Source: Aureibacter tunicatorum (GTDB taxonomy: Bacteria; Bacteroidota; Bacteroidia; Cytophagales; Cyclobacteriaceae). From it: a stretch of 64,000 bases of DNA. The notes below the pieces were generated by a model. The model did no database searches, was not told the origin of the DNA, and was given only the letters and a program-made list of their open reading frames with translations. The DNA lies in NCBI RefSeq assembly GCF_036492635.1, contig NZ_AP025305.1:2294001-2358000 (forward strand), written 5' to 3'. Each line of letters opens with the position of its first letter. Positions within the stretch are counted from its first letter, which is position 1. Below, one piece after another: positions 34,636 through 44,352 of the stretch. The position numbers were made by a program, and so were the translations under genes.

Positions 34636-36354
34636 TTATTTTTTTCTGGATTGGAAGTAAATTTCCATTTCTTTTTTGCTCATGGCATTGAATGTCATGT
34701 CTTTGGTTAGTCCGCCTTTGCGTCCAATAAGTGTACCGTATTTGATATCCCAAAGTCCTTTGATTTCATGCGCGTCAGGATTGATGCTTAGCATAACATC
34801 TTTTTCTAAAGCTTTGTGAACCCATCTCCAATCGATATCCAGTCTGTAAGGGCTTGCGTTGATTTCGATAATCACTCCATTAGCAGCGCATGCGTCGATG
34901 ACTTTTTGATGATCAACTGGATAGCCTTCTCTGCGAAGCAGGATTCTGCCGGTCATATGTCCCAGTATCGTTGTATATGGATTTTCAATAGCTTTGATGA
35001 GTCTCGCCGTTGCTTTTTTCTCATCCATGCCAAGATTGGAATGAATGGAAGCGACAATATAGTCGAATGACGATAATACTTCATCCGGATAATCAAGAGC
35101 TCCATCATTGAGAATGTCCGATTCTATGCCTTTGAAAATTTTAAATGAATCGCCATATTCCGCATTCAACTGATCGATTTCTTTATGTTGTTTGAAGACA
35201 TCTTCTTCTTTAAGTCCGTTGGCGTAAAATGCAGTCTGGCTGTGATCGGAAATTCCAAAGTATTCAAAGCCATTATCCCTACAAGCATCAGCCATCTCTT
35301 TCAAGGTATTAGCTCCATCTGAATATGTGCTGTGGTTATGCAGAATACCTTTCAAGTCTTGGACTTCAAGCAGATCAGGCATGGACTCTTTTTTTGCAAG
35401 GTCGAATTCTATTATTCCTTCTCTAAGCTCGGGCTCTATATATGGAAGGTTGGCTTTATGATACAGTTCTTCTTCCGTTTCAATATCTTTGTTGTTTCTA
35501 ACAATTTGATGCAAATTGGCATGCTCATCATTAATAGAATGAAGCAGATGGTTTTGACTGCCTGTTGTGCCGAATAGCGTATTCAAGTATTCGACATGCG
35601 TTTCAGAAAAGTGGATCTTGAAAGGTAGCTCATGGTCTTCATTATGAAATGATCCGCATAGATAGAATGGTGAAGATTCTTTTGGGTTCACGGTCAAGTT
35701 TTCAATCTTTCCGATTTCCTCGAAGAGAGTTGTTCTATTTTGGTCAATGAGTAAAGCGACTTCTATCAAGTCGATGATTTCCAATCTTCTTCTCAAAGAC
35801 CCGGTTGGGTTTATTTCAAGGATTCCATTGATTTGATCCAATTTTTGTGCTAGTTGCGAAAAAAGATTTTCAGCATGCGCATAGAATATTTTTCCCGAAT
35901 TTGATTTCATGTATTGAAGCGACTCAAGAATGGTAGCTTCGGTTTTTTTGCCAAATCCTTTCATCTCAGATACTCGGTTCGCTTGGCAAGCTTCCATCAA
36001 ACCGTCTATGGTGTCTATATTCATATCTTGCCAGATTGCGCGAACTTTTTTAGGCCCGATTCCGCTTATGTTCAGCATTTTCAAGACATCTTCGGGGGTT
36101 TGAGAAAGCAATGCTTCCAGGTTTTCATGCGTGCCGTTCTCAACGATTTCAAGCAACATTGCAGCCATTTTCTTTGAAAACCCGATGTCAACCAACTGTT
36201 CTTCAGAGCAAACGGAAACTTGAACGCTCATGCCTTCAAGTCTTTGAAGAGCTCCTGAATATCCCCTTATTTTGAAAGGATTTTCGCCATGGAGTTCCAA
36301 AAGATTGACGAGAAGTTTAATTTTTTTGGTAATTTCTTTATTTGTTAGTGACAT
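34636..36354 (-). CDS. polX: PolX-type DNA polymerase/3'-5' exonuclease
   Basis: A 572-aa bacterial family X DNA polymerase with PHP domain, used in base-excision repair. N-terminal helix-hairpin-helix part (LLNISGIGPKKVRAIW-like pattern, here LKMLNISGIGPKKVRAIW), polymerase domain in the middle (SLRRRLEIIDLIEVALLID), and PHP nuclease domain at the end: ILHNHSTYSDGANTLKEM with metal-binding His and Asp, GISDHSQTA, GIESDIL, SIHSNLG and NPDAHEI. In the polymerase centre the GSLRRRLEIIDLIEVAL segment keeps only part of the Asp pair, so polymerase activity could be weak, as in several Bacteroidota members. ATG 36354 chosen; 36441 would overlap the divergent gene. Confidence 0.92.
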   Translation of the reverse strand: MSLTNKEITKKIKLLVNLLELHGENPFKIRGYSGALQRLEGMSVQVSVCSEEQLVDIGFSKKMAAMLLEIVENGTHENLEALLSQTPEDVLKMLNISGIGPKKVRAIWQDMNIDTIDGLMEACQANRVSEMKGFGKKTEATILESLQYMKSNSGKIFYAHAENLFSQLAQKLDQINGILEINPTGSLRRRLEIIDLIEVALLIDQNRTTLFEEIGKIENLTVNPKESSPFYLCGSFHNEDHELPFKIHFSETHVEYLNTLFGTTGSQNHLLHSINDEHANLHQIVRNNKDIETEEELYHKANLPYIEPELREGIIEFDLAKKESMPDLLEVQDLKGILHNHSTYSDGANTLKEMADACRDNGFEYFGISDHSQTAFYANGLKEEDVFKQHKEIDQLNAEYGDSFKIFKGIESDILNDGALDYPDEVLSSFDYIVASIHSNLGMDEKKATARLIKAIENPYTTILGHMTGRILLRREGYPVDHQKVIDACAANGVIIEINASPYRLDIDWRWVHKALEKDVMLSINPDAHEIKGLWDIKYGTLIGRKGGLTKDMTFNAMSKKEMEIYFQSRKK

Positions 36355-36394
36355 CTTTATATCTTTTGATACTTTATTAAACAAACAATATACT

Positions 36395-37897
36395 ATGAGG
36401 TCATTTTTATTAATCGTGGCTTTTTCGTTTTCAGCCATCATTGAAAATGTTGCTCAAGTCATTGATTTCAAGGGCTTGCCTCTTGAGACTGTCAAGACTG
36501 CAAATATTACAATACACCCAAGCGAGGATGAATTTTTGTTGTTTCCTGTAGCCGGCAAGCAAGTGTTTTTTGCCCATCAAACTTTAGAAGGTTACAACAA
36601 TGCCCAAAATGTATGGGAAGTTATAATGTTTGATTCATTACTGCAAATACAAGCAAAAACAAAATTGGATTTTGATAGAAATATGAAAGTTGTGGGTTAT
36701 GACTTTCATAAAGGTCATTTCTTGTGTTTGAGTCAAAAATCAGAAAGAAAGAATATCGCACAGATAATTTCATGGGATTCTGGGAGCAATGAACAAGTGA
36801 TGAAAAACTTGATATTGCCTGTTGAGATAAGTTTGAGGTATTTTGAATGCGTGGGGAGCAAGTTGATTTTATCAGGGATGTTTGAGGATTCGTATTTAGT
36901 GTTATTGTTTGATCCGAAATCCAATAAATACATCACGTTGAAAGGCTTTTTTAATAACAATGAAAAGATATTGGCTATTGAAGTCGATGATGAAAATGAA
37001 TATTTTGATGTGATTTCCACAAAAACAGATGCTGAAGAAGACAATTCGCTTCATGTCTCAACATTTGATTCTCAAGGAAAATTGTTGGAAAATTATGCTC
37101 CGATAATGCCTGAAGGAGTATTTTTGGGAAATATTCAAAAGACCAAGTCCGGCTTTCATCTGGGAGAATTTAATTCCAATGAATCCATCAGTGACTCGGA
37201 AGGCTTGTATTTTATGAATTCCGCAGGAGAAAGAGCCGTTCAAGCTTATTATAGATTTATTGATTTTGACTCATTCTTTGATTATTTGCCTGCCAAGAGG
37301 AGGGAGAAAGCAACCGCTAAAATTGAGAAAATCAAAGAGGCAGGTAAAAAGAATAGTTTTAGTTTCCCTTATCGAATTGCGAAGCTTTGGGAGGATGACG
37401 AAGGGTTGAATGTATTGGGAGAAAAATACAAAGTGCATGTTGTGAATAGGTATGATCATCGGCGAATGACAATTTTTGGTTCAATTGGCATGCAGTCAAA
37501 CTTCTCTTCTCCCCAATACAATTATCATTTGGAAAGGCAATATGAATACCATAGCTTGTTTTATGTGAAATTCGACGCGCAGGGCAAATCGATTAGAGAA
37601 TGTTCGATGCCGTTGGAGAGTTTTAAAAGCCATGTTAAGGGAAAGTTTTCAGCCAAGGCAGGTGACTATGTGTTTTTTGCAGGAGAAGATTTAATAGTCA
37701 AGAATATCAATGAGCGGTTTAGAGATCCTGAAAAGCTTAATATGTCTTCGGAGGGAGCTAGTTCCAAGTTTGAAAGAATTGAAAATTGGGATGAAAATAC
37801 AGTGTTGCTTTATGGAGTTGTGGAGGGAGAAGGGAAAAAGTTGATGAATAATAGAGACAAATTTTTTATTCAATTGATAAAAAACAATAATTATTGA
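36395..37897 (+). CDS. Hypothetical exported protein, possible beta-propeller
   Basis: A 500-aa protein with a signal peptide (RSFLLIVAFSFSAIIENVAQ). The mature part is beta-rich with loosely repeated blocks and Phe/Tyr-rich strands; it could be a propeller, but no defined repeat motif is visible. No lipobox. It is divergent from polX; ATG 36395 follows a 40-bp gap. Function unknown. Confidence 0.6.
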   Translation: MRSFLLIVAFSFSAIIENVAQVIDFKGLPLETVKTANITIHPSEDEFLLFPVAGKQVFFAHQTLEGYNNAQNVWEVIMFDSLLQIQAKTKLDFDRNMKVVGYDFHKGHFLCLSQKSERKNIAQIISWDSGSNEQVMKNLILPVEISLRYFECVGSKLILSGMFEDSYLVLLFDPKSNKYITLKGFFNNNEKILAIEVDDENEYFDVISTKTDAEEDNSLHVSTFDSQGKLLENYAPIMPEGVFLGNIQKTKSGFHLGEFNSNESISDSEGLYFMNSAGERAVQAYYRFIDFDSFFDYLPAKRREKATAKIEKIKEAGKKNSFSFPYRIAKLWEDDEGLNVLGEKYKVHVVNRYDHRRMTIFGSIGMQSNFSSPQYNYHLERQYEYHSLFYVKFDAQGKSIRECSMPLESFKSHVKGKFSAKAGDYVFFAGEDLIVKNINERFRDPEKLNMSSEGASSKFERIENWDENTVLLYGVVEGEGKKLMNNRDKFFIQLIKNNNY

Positions 37898-37939
37898 TTC
37901 TATTTGCTATGATATTCTAGTAAAAACGTGCCTCTTTAG

Positions 37940-37947
37940 TATATTTG
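37940..37947 (+). promoter_or_regulatory. Possible Bacteroidota -7 promoter box before pyrR
   Basis: TATATTTG fits the TAnnTTTG consensus of Bacteroidota housekeeping promoters and lies 55 bp before the pyrR start. No clear -33 TTG box at the right distance was found, so this is only a candidate. Confidence 0.4.
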
Positions 37948-38002
37948 CATGATTGTAATTTTTACGATCATCTGGTCTAAACATTGCTTCATACACGTTT
38001 TT

Positions 38003-38545
38003 ATGCAAGAGAGATTAATACTTGAAGGCGAACTTTTCGAAGTGCTCATACGACGCCTCGCTCAGCAACTAATAGAAAATCATTATCCTTTTGACCAGAC
38101 AGTGCTCATCGGGCTTCAGCCGAGGGGGATTGATCTGGCGCGCCGTCTCAAAAGCGTATTGGAGTCCGAGCTTGATAGGGAGATTCCTATGGGGCAGTTG
38201 GATGTTACATTTTACAGGGATGATTTCAGAAGGAGAGATTCTCCGATTCAGGCAAACAAAACTGACATACCGTTCATTATCGAAGACAAAAAAGTCGTGC
38301 TTATCGATGATGTATTGTACACAGGACGTACAGTTAGAGCAGCATTGGATGCTATGTTGGCATTTGGAAGACCTTTGAAAGTTGAGCTTCTTACATTGGT
38401 GGATCGCAAGTACGTGCGCGATTTGCCGGTCATGGCTAATTATGTGGGAAGAGAAGTGAATACGCTCAAATCGCAACATGTCGAAGTGGAGTGGAAAGAG
38501 AATGGATTTGAATTGGATAGAATTTGGCTTAAAAATATTAATTAA
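38003..38545 (+). CDS. pyrR: Bifunctional pyrimidine regulator/uracil phosphoribosyltransferase PyrR
   Basis: A 180-aa PRTase-fold protein. The PRPP-binding motif VVLIDDVLYTGRTVRAALDA is present, as is the typical N-terminal RLARRL-like segment (here LIRRLAQQLIENHYPFD) and IGLQPRGIDLARRL. In Gram-positives PyrR binds pyr mRNA; in Bacteroidota it may act mainly as enzyme, since no attenuator hairpin is seen in the short leader. ATG 38003 chosen; 37949 is an upstream in-frame start without support. pyrB follows by 3 bp, so this is an operon. Confidence 0.92.
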   Translation: MQERLILEGELFEVLIRRLAQQLIENHYPFDQTVLIGLQPRGIDLARRLKSVLESELDREIPMGQLDVTFYRDDFRRRDSPIQANKTDIPFIIEDKKVVLIDDVLYTGRTVRAALDAMLAFGRPLKVELLTLVDRKYVRDLPVMANYVGREVNTLKSQHVEVEWKENGFELDRIWLKNIN

Positions 38546-38548
38546 TTT

Positions 38549-39478
38549 ATGGCTCAATTAAGCACTAAACACTTATTGGGTATCAAGGACTTGACTCCGG
38601 AAGATATCGAATTGATCATGGAAACTGCCCATAATTTCAAGGAAGTGATCAATAGGCCGATCAAAAAAGTTCCTTCATTGAGGGACATTACGATCGCCAA
38701 CATATTTTTCGAAAATTCGACCAGAACGAGATTGTCCTTCGAATTGGCAGAGAAAAGGCTTTCCGCGGATGTTATCAATTTCGCGGCGTCAAATAGTTCT
38801 GTGAAGAAGGGAGAGACTTTGTTGGATACGGTTAATAATATTCTTTCGATGAAAGTGGATATGGTAGTGATGAGGCATAGCAGCCCCGGAGCTCCTCATT
38901 TTCTATCAAAGCATATCGATGCCAACATTGTCAACGCGGGAGATGGAACTCATGAACACCCGACACAGGCTCTTTTGGATTCATTTTCCATCCGAGAAAA
39001 ATTGGGAACTGTCGCAGGCAAAAAGGTTGTAATCGTAGGAGATATTCTTCACTCGAGAGTTGCCTTGTCAAATATTTTCGCGCTTAAAAAACAAGGCGCT
39101 GAGGTGATGGTCTGCGGGCCAAATACTTTATTGCCAAAGTATATTGAGAGCTTGGGTGTGAAAGTGGAGTTGGATATCAGAAAAGCACTGCAATGGTGCG
39201 ATGTAGCCAATGTGTTGCGCATCCAACTGGAAAGACAACAAATCAAATACTTTCCATCATTGAGAGAATATTCAACTTATTTTGGTGTGAATAAGCAGTT
39301 GCTTGAAGAATTGGACAAAGAAATTGTAATCATGCACCCTGGACCAATCAATAGAGGGGTGGAATTGACTTCTGATGTCGCCGATGCCGAGAATGCGATT
39401 ATTCTGGATCAGGTTGAAAATGGGGTTGCGGTAAGAATGGCTGTGCTTTATTTATTAGCAGGAGGAAATAACAATTAG
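38549..39478 (+). CDS. pyrB: Aspartate carbamoyltransferase catalytic subunit PyrB
   Basis: Second step of pyrimidine synthesis: joins carbamoyl phosphate and aspartate. 309 aa, normal length. Carbamoyl-phosphate site FFENSTRTRLSFE (about 52-64) and active-site HPTQALLDSFSI are intact; the aspartate-binding part with MHPGPINRGVEL is near the C-terminus. No regulatory subunit gene (pyrI) is next to it. Co-transcribed with pyrR. Confidence 0.97.
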   Translation: MAQLSTKHLLGIKDLTPEDIELIMETAHNFKEVINRPIKKVPSLRDITIANIFFENSTRTRLSFELAEKRLSADVINFAASNSSVKKGETLLDTVNNILSMKVDMVVMRHSSPGAPHFLSKHIDANIVNAGDGTHEHPTQALLDSFSIREKLGTVAGKKVVIVGDILHSRVALSNIFALKKQGAEVMVCGPNTLLPKYIESLGVKVELDIRKALQWCDVANVLRIQLERQQIKYFPSLREYSTYFGVNKQLLEELDKEIVIMHPGPINRGVELTSDVADAENAIILDQVENGVAVRMAVLYLLAGGNNN

Positions 39479-39480
39479 TT

Positions 39481-41088
39481 TTATAAATTAGAATTTACTT
39501 TGCTGAGCCTTCTCTTTTGAACAGGAGAGGGCTTTTTTCTTTTCGATTTTTGATGGAATTTTCTGTAAGCTACTTCATATGCGCCCGCCAAAGTCAGTAA
39601 GATGAAAGCCATGGCGGTAAGAGGTATGAACAGAATTGTCCATTTTCCTAGCAATGGCGTGAACAGACGGCCATTATGGAGCTCGAACATATAGTTCCAA
39701 AGAGGCATGTTTGCATTTTCCACTATTTCATCCGGCATTTTGAATCGATAATTGTTTTCAGGTTTGGTAAGTGGCAGAAGCCCTTGGCCAAAAGAGCAAA
39801 TGTATTCATCGCCATTTGGCGTAGAGAAATAGCTTGTTGTCATGAATCTGCCGGGGCGTTGAACTCCATTGAATTTTGGCGCAGGTTTACCGGTAATTTT
39901 GTCAATGGAAATATTTTTATTTTCATCGAATTCATATAAACCATAAAATGAACCGATGTTGAATTTGCCATTTCCTATAGGCTCGAAAACTGTGGCTCCC
40001 ATGACAAATATGTTGGTGTTCCAATCTATAGGCTTGAATTCTTGAGTCATGTCTGAAGGCCCTGCAAATAAGCCTTCTGTCGTATCCAATATTATTCTAT
40101 CAGTTTCTTGATCGTACAAAGCATTTCTGATCGTATGATACCAAGGGTTGTAAGTCATCGTTTTGGGTAAATACTTTACTGGAACCTTTCCATCCGCCAA
40201 AGCGACAAGGAGTGGAGGTCTCATGAAGAGGCCTGTTCCTCCAATGATAAGTAAAAAAGCAAATAGCCATAAACCCCATTTGGCATGTTTTTGAAACATG
40301 AACTTTCTTGTTTTCTTAGTCAAAGCAGTTGCCTTTTTAGGCTTTTTTTTATTATTAATAATAAAAATGTAAATACCACTTATTGAAAAGAAAATGATGA
40401 ATAATGAAATGATATCGTAGGCAATTCTGCCGCCATAACCCCAAAGCCATCCACTATGCAGTGCGAAAGTAAATGAAATCAAATCCATTGCGGACCGCTG
40501 TTTCTTCGGGGTGACTTTTTCAATGTGATTTAGGTTTGTGATATCGATTTTATAAAAGTCATTTTTTGAAATAGCGATAATGTTGTTTTCTATTCTTATG
40601 CATTTTATAAAATGCGTTTTTCCGATAAGTTTATCAGATATATTCGACCATATATTTTGCTTCAAATCATAATGCCAAAGACCTCCATAAGTGGATGCTA
40701 AAATCGCATCATTTTCAGGTATGTAATGCAAGTCATTGGTTTTGCCAAAGTAGGGGGAACTAGTAAATCCTTCTTGCGTAGCGGGGGAAAAGGTTTCGCC
40801 GCCATTATAACTTTTCCAAATGCCTTGTTTGCCGGCAAAGAAAATATTGTTATCAGAAATGAATAGCGCATCGTTTATCGTGCTTCGATTCCAGTTTTGA
40901 GGAATGTACTCTTCGGGGAAAAATGACTTGCCGATTGATGCTTTATGAATTGCTTCAGGGTGATTTAGCAAAATGCCTGAAACACTCATCCAAATTAGAA
41001 GTACACATAAGGCCAACCCCAACACTTTGTGGATTTTTTTTGAAGCGTTGTATAATTTCTTTCCGATCGATTGTTCTCTCATGGCCAT
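39481..41088 (-). CDS. PepSY-associated transmembrane protein with periplasmic propeller-like segment
   Basis: A 535-aa inner-membrane protein. First helix VLGLALCVLLIWMSVSGILL followed by NHPE (the PepSY_TM pattern 'SGLLL-HP'), a long soluble part with sensor-like repeats (SYNGGETFSPATQEGF, VLASTYGGLWHYDL; sialidase/BNR-like), a second helix pair around 205-240, a further helix near 270-290 (LFAFLLIIGGTGLFM), another periplasmic part and a last helix around 490-510. Members couple to iron uptake or ferric reduction in Bacteroidota. It converges with pyrB; stop codons are 2 bp apart. Confidence 0.75.
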   Translation of the reverse strand: MAMREQSIGKKLYNASKKIHKVLGLALCVLLIWMSVSGILLNHPEAIHKASIGKSFFPEEYIPQNWNRSTINDALFISDNNIFFAGKQGIWKSYNGGETFSPATQEGFTSSPYFGKTNDLHYIPENDAILASTYGGLWHYDLKQNIWSNISDKLIGKTHFIKCIRIENNIIAISKNDFYKIDITNLNHIEKVTPKKQRSAMDLISFTFALHSGWLWGYGGRIAYDIISLFIIFFSISGIYIFIINNKKKPKKATALTKKTRKFMFQKHAKWGLWLFAFLLIIGGTGLFMRPPLLVALADGKVPVKYLPKTMTYNPWYHTIRNALYDQETDRIILDTTEGLFAGPSDMTQEFKPIDWNTNIFVMGATVFEPIGNGKFNIGSFYGLYEFDENKNISIDKITGKPAPKFNGVQRPGRFMTTSYFSTPNGDEYICSFGQGLLPLTKPENNYRFKMPDEIVENANMPLWNYMFELHNGRLFTPLLGKWTILFIPLTAMAFILLTLAGAYEVAYRKFHQKSKRKKPSPVQKRRLSKVNSNL

Positions 41089-41190
41089 GCATTTTTAACG
41101 AAAGTAACTTTTCGATCATATACTTCTTATGCTTTGAGTCATATGGAATTTAGCTGGTTGTTTGAAAAATCCTTAGGTGCTAAAAGTAAA

Positions 41191-41218
41191 AAAGGTCTGC
41201 ATAACGCAGACCTTTTTT
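41191..41218. terminator. Bidirectional terminator
   Basis: AAAGGTCTGC and GCAGACCTTT form a perfect 10-bp stem with loop ATAAC and T-runs on both strands. It follows the protease gene on the minus strand. Confidence 0.9.
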
Positions 41219-41239
41219 GTATATTATATCAAAGTGTTC

Positions 41240-42871
41240 TTATCTTTTGCTTAAGCTTTTCACTCTTTGCTCCGCAAGTTTGCAAGCTTCGTAAAGGTTA
41301 ACGATTCCGCCTGTTTGCGACAACTCAGCGAAGTCAACAGTTTTTTTGTCTTTTCTGTCAGGATTTGGCTTTCTGACCATTTTGCCTTTGTGGGTAGTTA
41401 CAGATTTTTTAAGAATATCGACAACATCTGCACCTGATAATTCAGGATAATATGAAAGCAAAACTGCAGCAGCTCCAGCAGCAACAGGAGTTGCCATGCT
41501 TGTCCCGCTCATATATCTGTATTTGTTGTCCGGCAAGGTAGAATAAATATCTACGCCCGGAGAGAAGAAGTCAACTTTGTTTTGAGCATAATTTGAGAAA
41601 ATAGCCGGCAATTCACGGTCAAAATTAATAGAAGAAGCTCCTACGTAAAGCACGTTACTAGGTCTTGTTCCATCCATATAGATCGTTTTAGGATAAGAGT
41701 CTTTTTTCTCCAAATCCCTAGAGTCATTTCCTGCTGCGATCATAAGAATAATGCCTTTGTCTTCAGCGTACTTGATCGCTTCTTCCACAGCTTTTTGGTC
41801 AGAGGCGAAATCTTTTCCAAAACTCATATTCATAACCTGAGCGCCATTGTCAACGGCATATCTGATTGCTCTAGCTACGTCTTTGTCTCTTTCGTCACCG
41901 TCAGGAACACATCTAAGAACCATGAATTCAACATTGTCGGCAATTCCTTTCATGCCTAAGTCATTGCTTCTGTTCGCGCCTATGATTCCCGCAACGTGAG
42001 TTCCGTGTTCAGCGCCAGTTGCGATAACATCAGAGTTTCCGTAAACAGTGTCTTTCAGGTCTTCTGGGTTGTCGCCTACAACATCTCTTGCGTTTAGGTC
42101 AACGTTCAGGTATCCTGCGTAAAGTGTTTTGATCCAATTCACTTTCCACTCATAATAGCTTAGAGCTCTATTGTTCAAAAAGAATTTAGCCGCTTTTTTA
42201 TATCTTCCTTCAGCGGATGAAGTCGAAAGCTCTTCTAATTCTTCTTTAGAATAATCGCTTTTTTTGAAGTACTCATTCAAGGCTGCGTCATGCTCAAGGG
42301 CTTTAGCATAGGTTTTTCTAGTACTTTCCCCGATTTTGCCAGTTTCTTTGTATCTGTCAAAGTAAGCTTTTTCGTACTCTTTGAATTTTTTATACTCTTC
42401 TTTCTCTTCAGCAGTTGAAGGTTTTTTACCTTCAAAGTCTGTTTTATATCTTTTGTAAAGTCTTGTTATTTCAAAATTCTCAAGCTCTATATTGTCTCCA
42501 TTAGGGTGACCCAAATAGTTCCAACCATGCACATCATCTACATAGCCATTGCCGTCATCGTCTTTCCCATTGTCAGGAATTTCATTCTTGTTTGTCCAAA
42601 TCAGGCCTTTCAAATCCTCATGCTCGATATCTACGCCACTGTCAATGATCGCAACAGTAACCTTTTTGGAAGTTTTTCCTTTTAGAATGGTTTCGTAAGC
42701 TTTATTTGCACTTATGCCAGGGATGCCATCTTCTTCCAAGTCCAAGTGTTGCCAATTTTGCTTGGTTTCTTTACTAACTTTGTCCTTGTCTCCCTCTCCT
42801 GAATTGAATCCACCTGCGAAGGCAACGCTTGCAGACAGCAAAAGAGGCAATATTAAGTATCTCTTGCGCAT
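41240..42871 (-). CDS. Exported subtilisin-like serine protease (S8)
   Basis: A 543-aa protease with a signal peptide (about 1-20, ending AFAGG). Catalytic triad: Asp77 in AIIDSGVDIEHEDL, His292 in EHGTHVAGIIG, Ser458 in MSGTSMATPVAAG. Between Asp and His there is a long Lys/Glu-rich helical insertion (about 130-265), not found in standard subtilisins but common in Bacteroidota members. No C-terminal secretion tag of type IX is obvious. Likely acts in the periplasm or outside the cell. Own terminator downstream. Confidence 0.93.
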   Translation of the reverse strand: MRKRYLILPLLLSASVAFAGGFNSGEGDKDKVSKETKQNWQHLDLEEDGIPGISANKAYETILKGKTSKKVTVAIIDSGVDIEHEDLKGLIWTNKNEIPDNGKDDDGNGYVDDVHGWNYLGHPNGDNIELENFEITRLYKRYKTDFEGKKPSTAEEKEEYKKFKEYEKAYFDRYKETGKIGESTRKTYAKALEHDAALNEYFKKSDYSKEELEELSTSSAEGRYKKAAKFFLNNRALSYYEWKVNWIKTLYAGYLNVDLNARDVVGDNPEDLKDTVYGNSDVIATGAEHGTHVAGIIGANRSNDLGMKGIADNVEFMVLRCVPDGDERDKDVARAIRYAVDNGAQVMNMSFGKDFASDQKAVEEAIKYAEDKGIILMIAAGNDSRDLEKKDSYPKTIYMDGTRPSNVLYVGASSINFDRELPAIFSNYAQNKVDFFSPGVDIYSTLPDNKYRYMSGTSMATPVAAGAAAVLLSYYPELSGADVVDILKKSVTTHKGKMVRKPNPDRKDKKTVDFAELSQTGGIVNLYEACKLAEQRVKSLSKR

Positions 42872-42971
42872 TGTGATATATTTTTAGTTTCTATTTTAGC
42901 TCCAATATTAGTTAAAATGTCTTAATATGACAATTAAAATCTTTTGAGTGGTTGTCAAAGGTGATAAATGA

Positions 42972-44195
42972 TTAATTGCTCCAATTCAGTAGGACTAAGA
43001 CATTGATTTCATTTCGAATTTGGAGGGCGGGGCCTTCAGTGCCGTCGTCCCGGACGATATTCACATCATCATCGTAAACGAACCGAGTGTTATATGAAAA
43101 AGCGATATTATTTGTCAAATTATACTGAAGAATAGCGTTAAAGTCTATGTCAACACTTGTGACTTTTTGATAAGCGGCAAAAAGGTTTACCCTGCCTTCC
43201 AATGTCAGATTTTTGGCAGGCTGCAGTTTTATTAATTGCACTAACAAACCTAATCCAATTTCTGTAAGAACCTTGTCACCTGGTTTGACACCGTAGACCC
43301 CCTGATTTGAAAGGCTATCATCCAATACGAAAGTGATTTTTCCTTTGATAGGAGAGAATACAACATTTAATGTGTCTTTTTTCAAATAACTCATACCGAG
43401 ACCTAATTCGAGATAACCAGGAGCCATGAAGTCGGACTTGAAAACCCTAGTCCCGTCATCATTATAATCATAGCCACGTGTGAATTGCGTTTTAAAATCC
43501 ACTGATGATGAAAAAAGCAGTTTTTCCGTGAATTGCCTACTTTGAATTGATGTTATTCTTAATAAATCTGAGTTTTTACGTATGCCTAACTCTCCGTCTC
43601 TCATGATGCCATAGAAGAACTCACCTCTGTTGTCAACACTTATATTTCCAAATTTCCTTGAAGCGTTAGGCCTGAATTCCATGCCTAAAGTTATAGTATT
43701 GTTGCCTCCAGGGGCCCAGTTTGACAGTTCAATCCAATTAAAATTTAATCGAGTATTGGAGCTTAAAGTCCAAATTTTAGGTTTTGACTCAGGATATACA
43801 GTGATAGTGGAGTCTACCAACAGAAACTTGGGATTCATGTAAAAGTAGATTGTGTCAAAATCAGGTTGGAAAAATGCTATCGAATCATAAGCAGCATTTT
43901 TTTCAACTTTTACTACATTCGGAGGTTCGAAAAAGAATACAGTATCCAACAAAGAAGGTTTCAATGAATCCAAATACGCTAGCTTGGATATGACCAAGTA
44001 ATCTGGCTTATACAGCAGAGTGATGCTATCATTGCCATGAACTTTTCGGTTGATTTCATTGAAAATAGAATCTTTCTTTTGACGCTTCTTAGATACCTTT
44101 TCACTGAATTCAATATAGTCAGAATCTTTTTCTGCTTGACCGTAAACGATTATGGAGCTGATTAACAAGTAAATGAAAAATACAATTCGCTTCAT
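42972..44195 (-). CDS. DUF3078 family outer-membrane-type protein
   Basis: A 407-aa protein with signal peptide (RIVFFIYLLISSIIVYGQA). The NWIELSNWAPGGNNTITLG motif and the alternating aromatic strands after it are typical of DUF3078, proteins of Bacteroidota predicted to form outer-membrane beta-barrels. A short acidic N-terminal stretch and a Ser-rich linker precede the barrel. Function is unknown. Confidence 0.85.
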   Translation of the reverse strand: MKRIVFFIYLLISSIIVYGQAEKDSDYIEFSEKVSKKRQKKDSIFNEINRKVHGNDSITLLYKPDYLVISKLAYLDSLKPSLLDTVFFFEPPNVVKVEKNAAYDSIAFFQPDFDTIYFYMNPKFLLVDSTITVYPESKPKIWTLSSNTRLNFNWIELSNWAPGGNNTITLGMEFRPNASRKFGNISVDNRGEFFYGIMRDGELGIRKNSDLLRITSIQSRQFTEKLLFSSSVDFKTQFTRGYDYNDDGTRVFKSDFMAPGYLELGLGMSYLKKDTLNVVFSPIKGKITFVLDDSLSNQGVYGVKPGDKVLTEIGLGLLVQLIKLQPAKNLTLEGRVNLFAAYQKVTSVDIDFNAILQYNLTNNIAFSYNTRFVYDDDVNIVRDDGTEGPALQIRNEINVLVLLNWSN

Positions 44196-44352
44196 GAAAT
44201 ATTAGTAGTTCTTATCTTATTGCCAATCAATTTATCATATCTTAACAAATATTAACATATTGCCAATTATAATTTTTTCATTTACTTGGATCAGTCAAAA
44301 AAATAAAAAGTTATATCCAGTAATTTACTAATGTGTAATGTTGAAACACCTT

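Noticed and set aside
36272-36395. Upstream extension of the exported protein gene to ATG 36272
   Set aside because: It would overlap the start of polX on the other strand and put 41 extra residues before an otherwise normal signal peptide.
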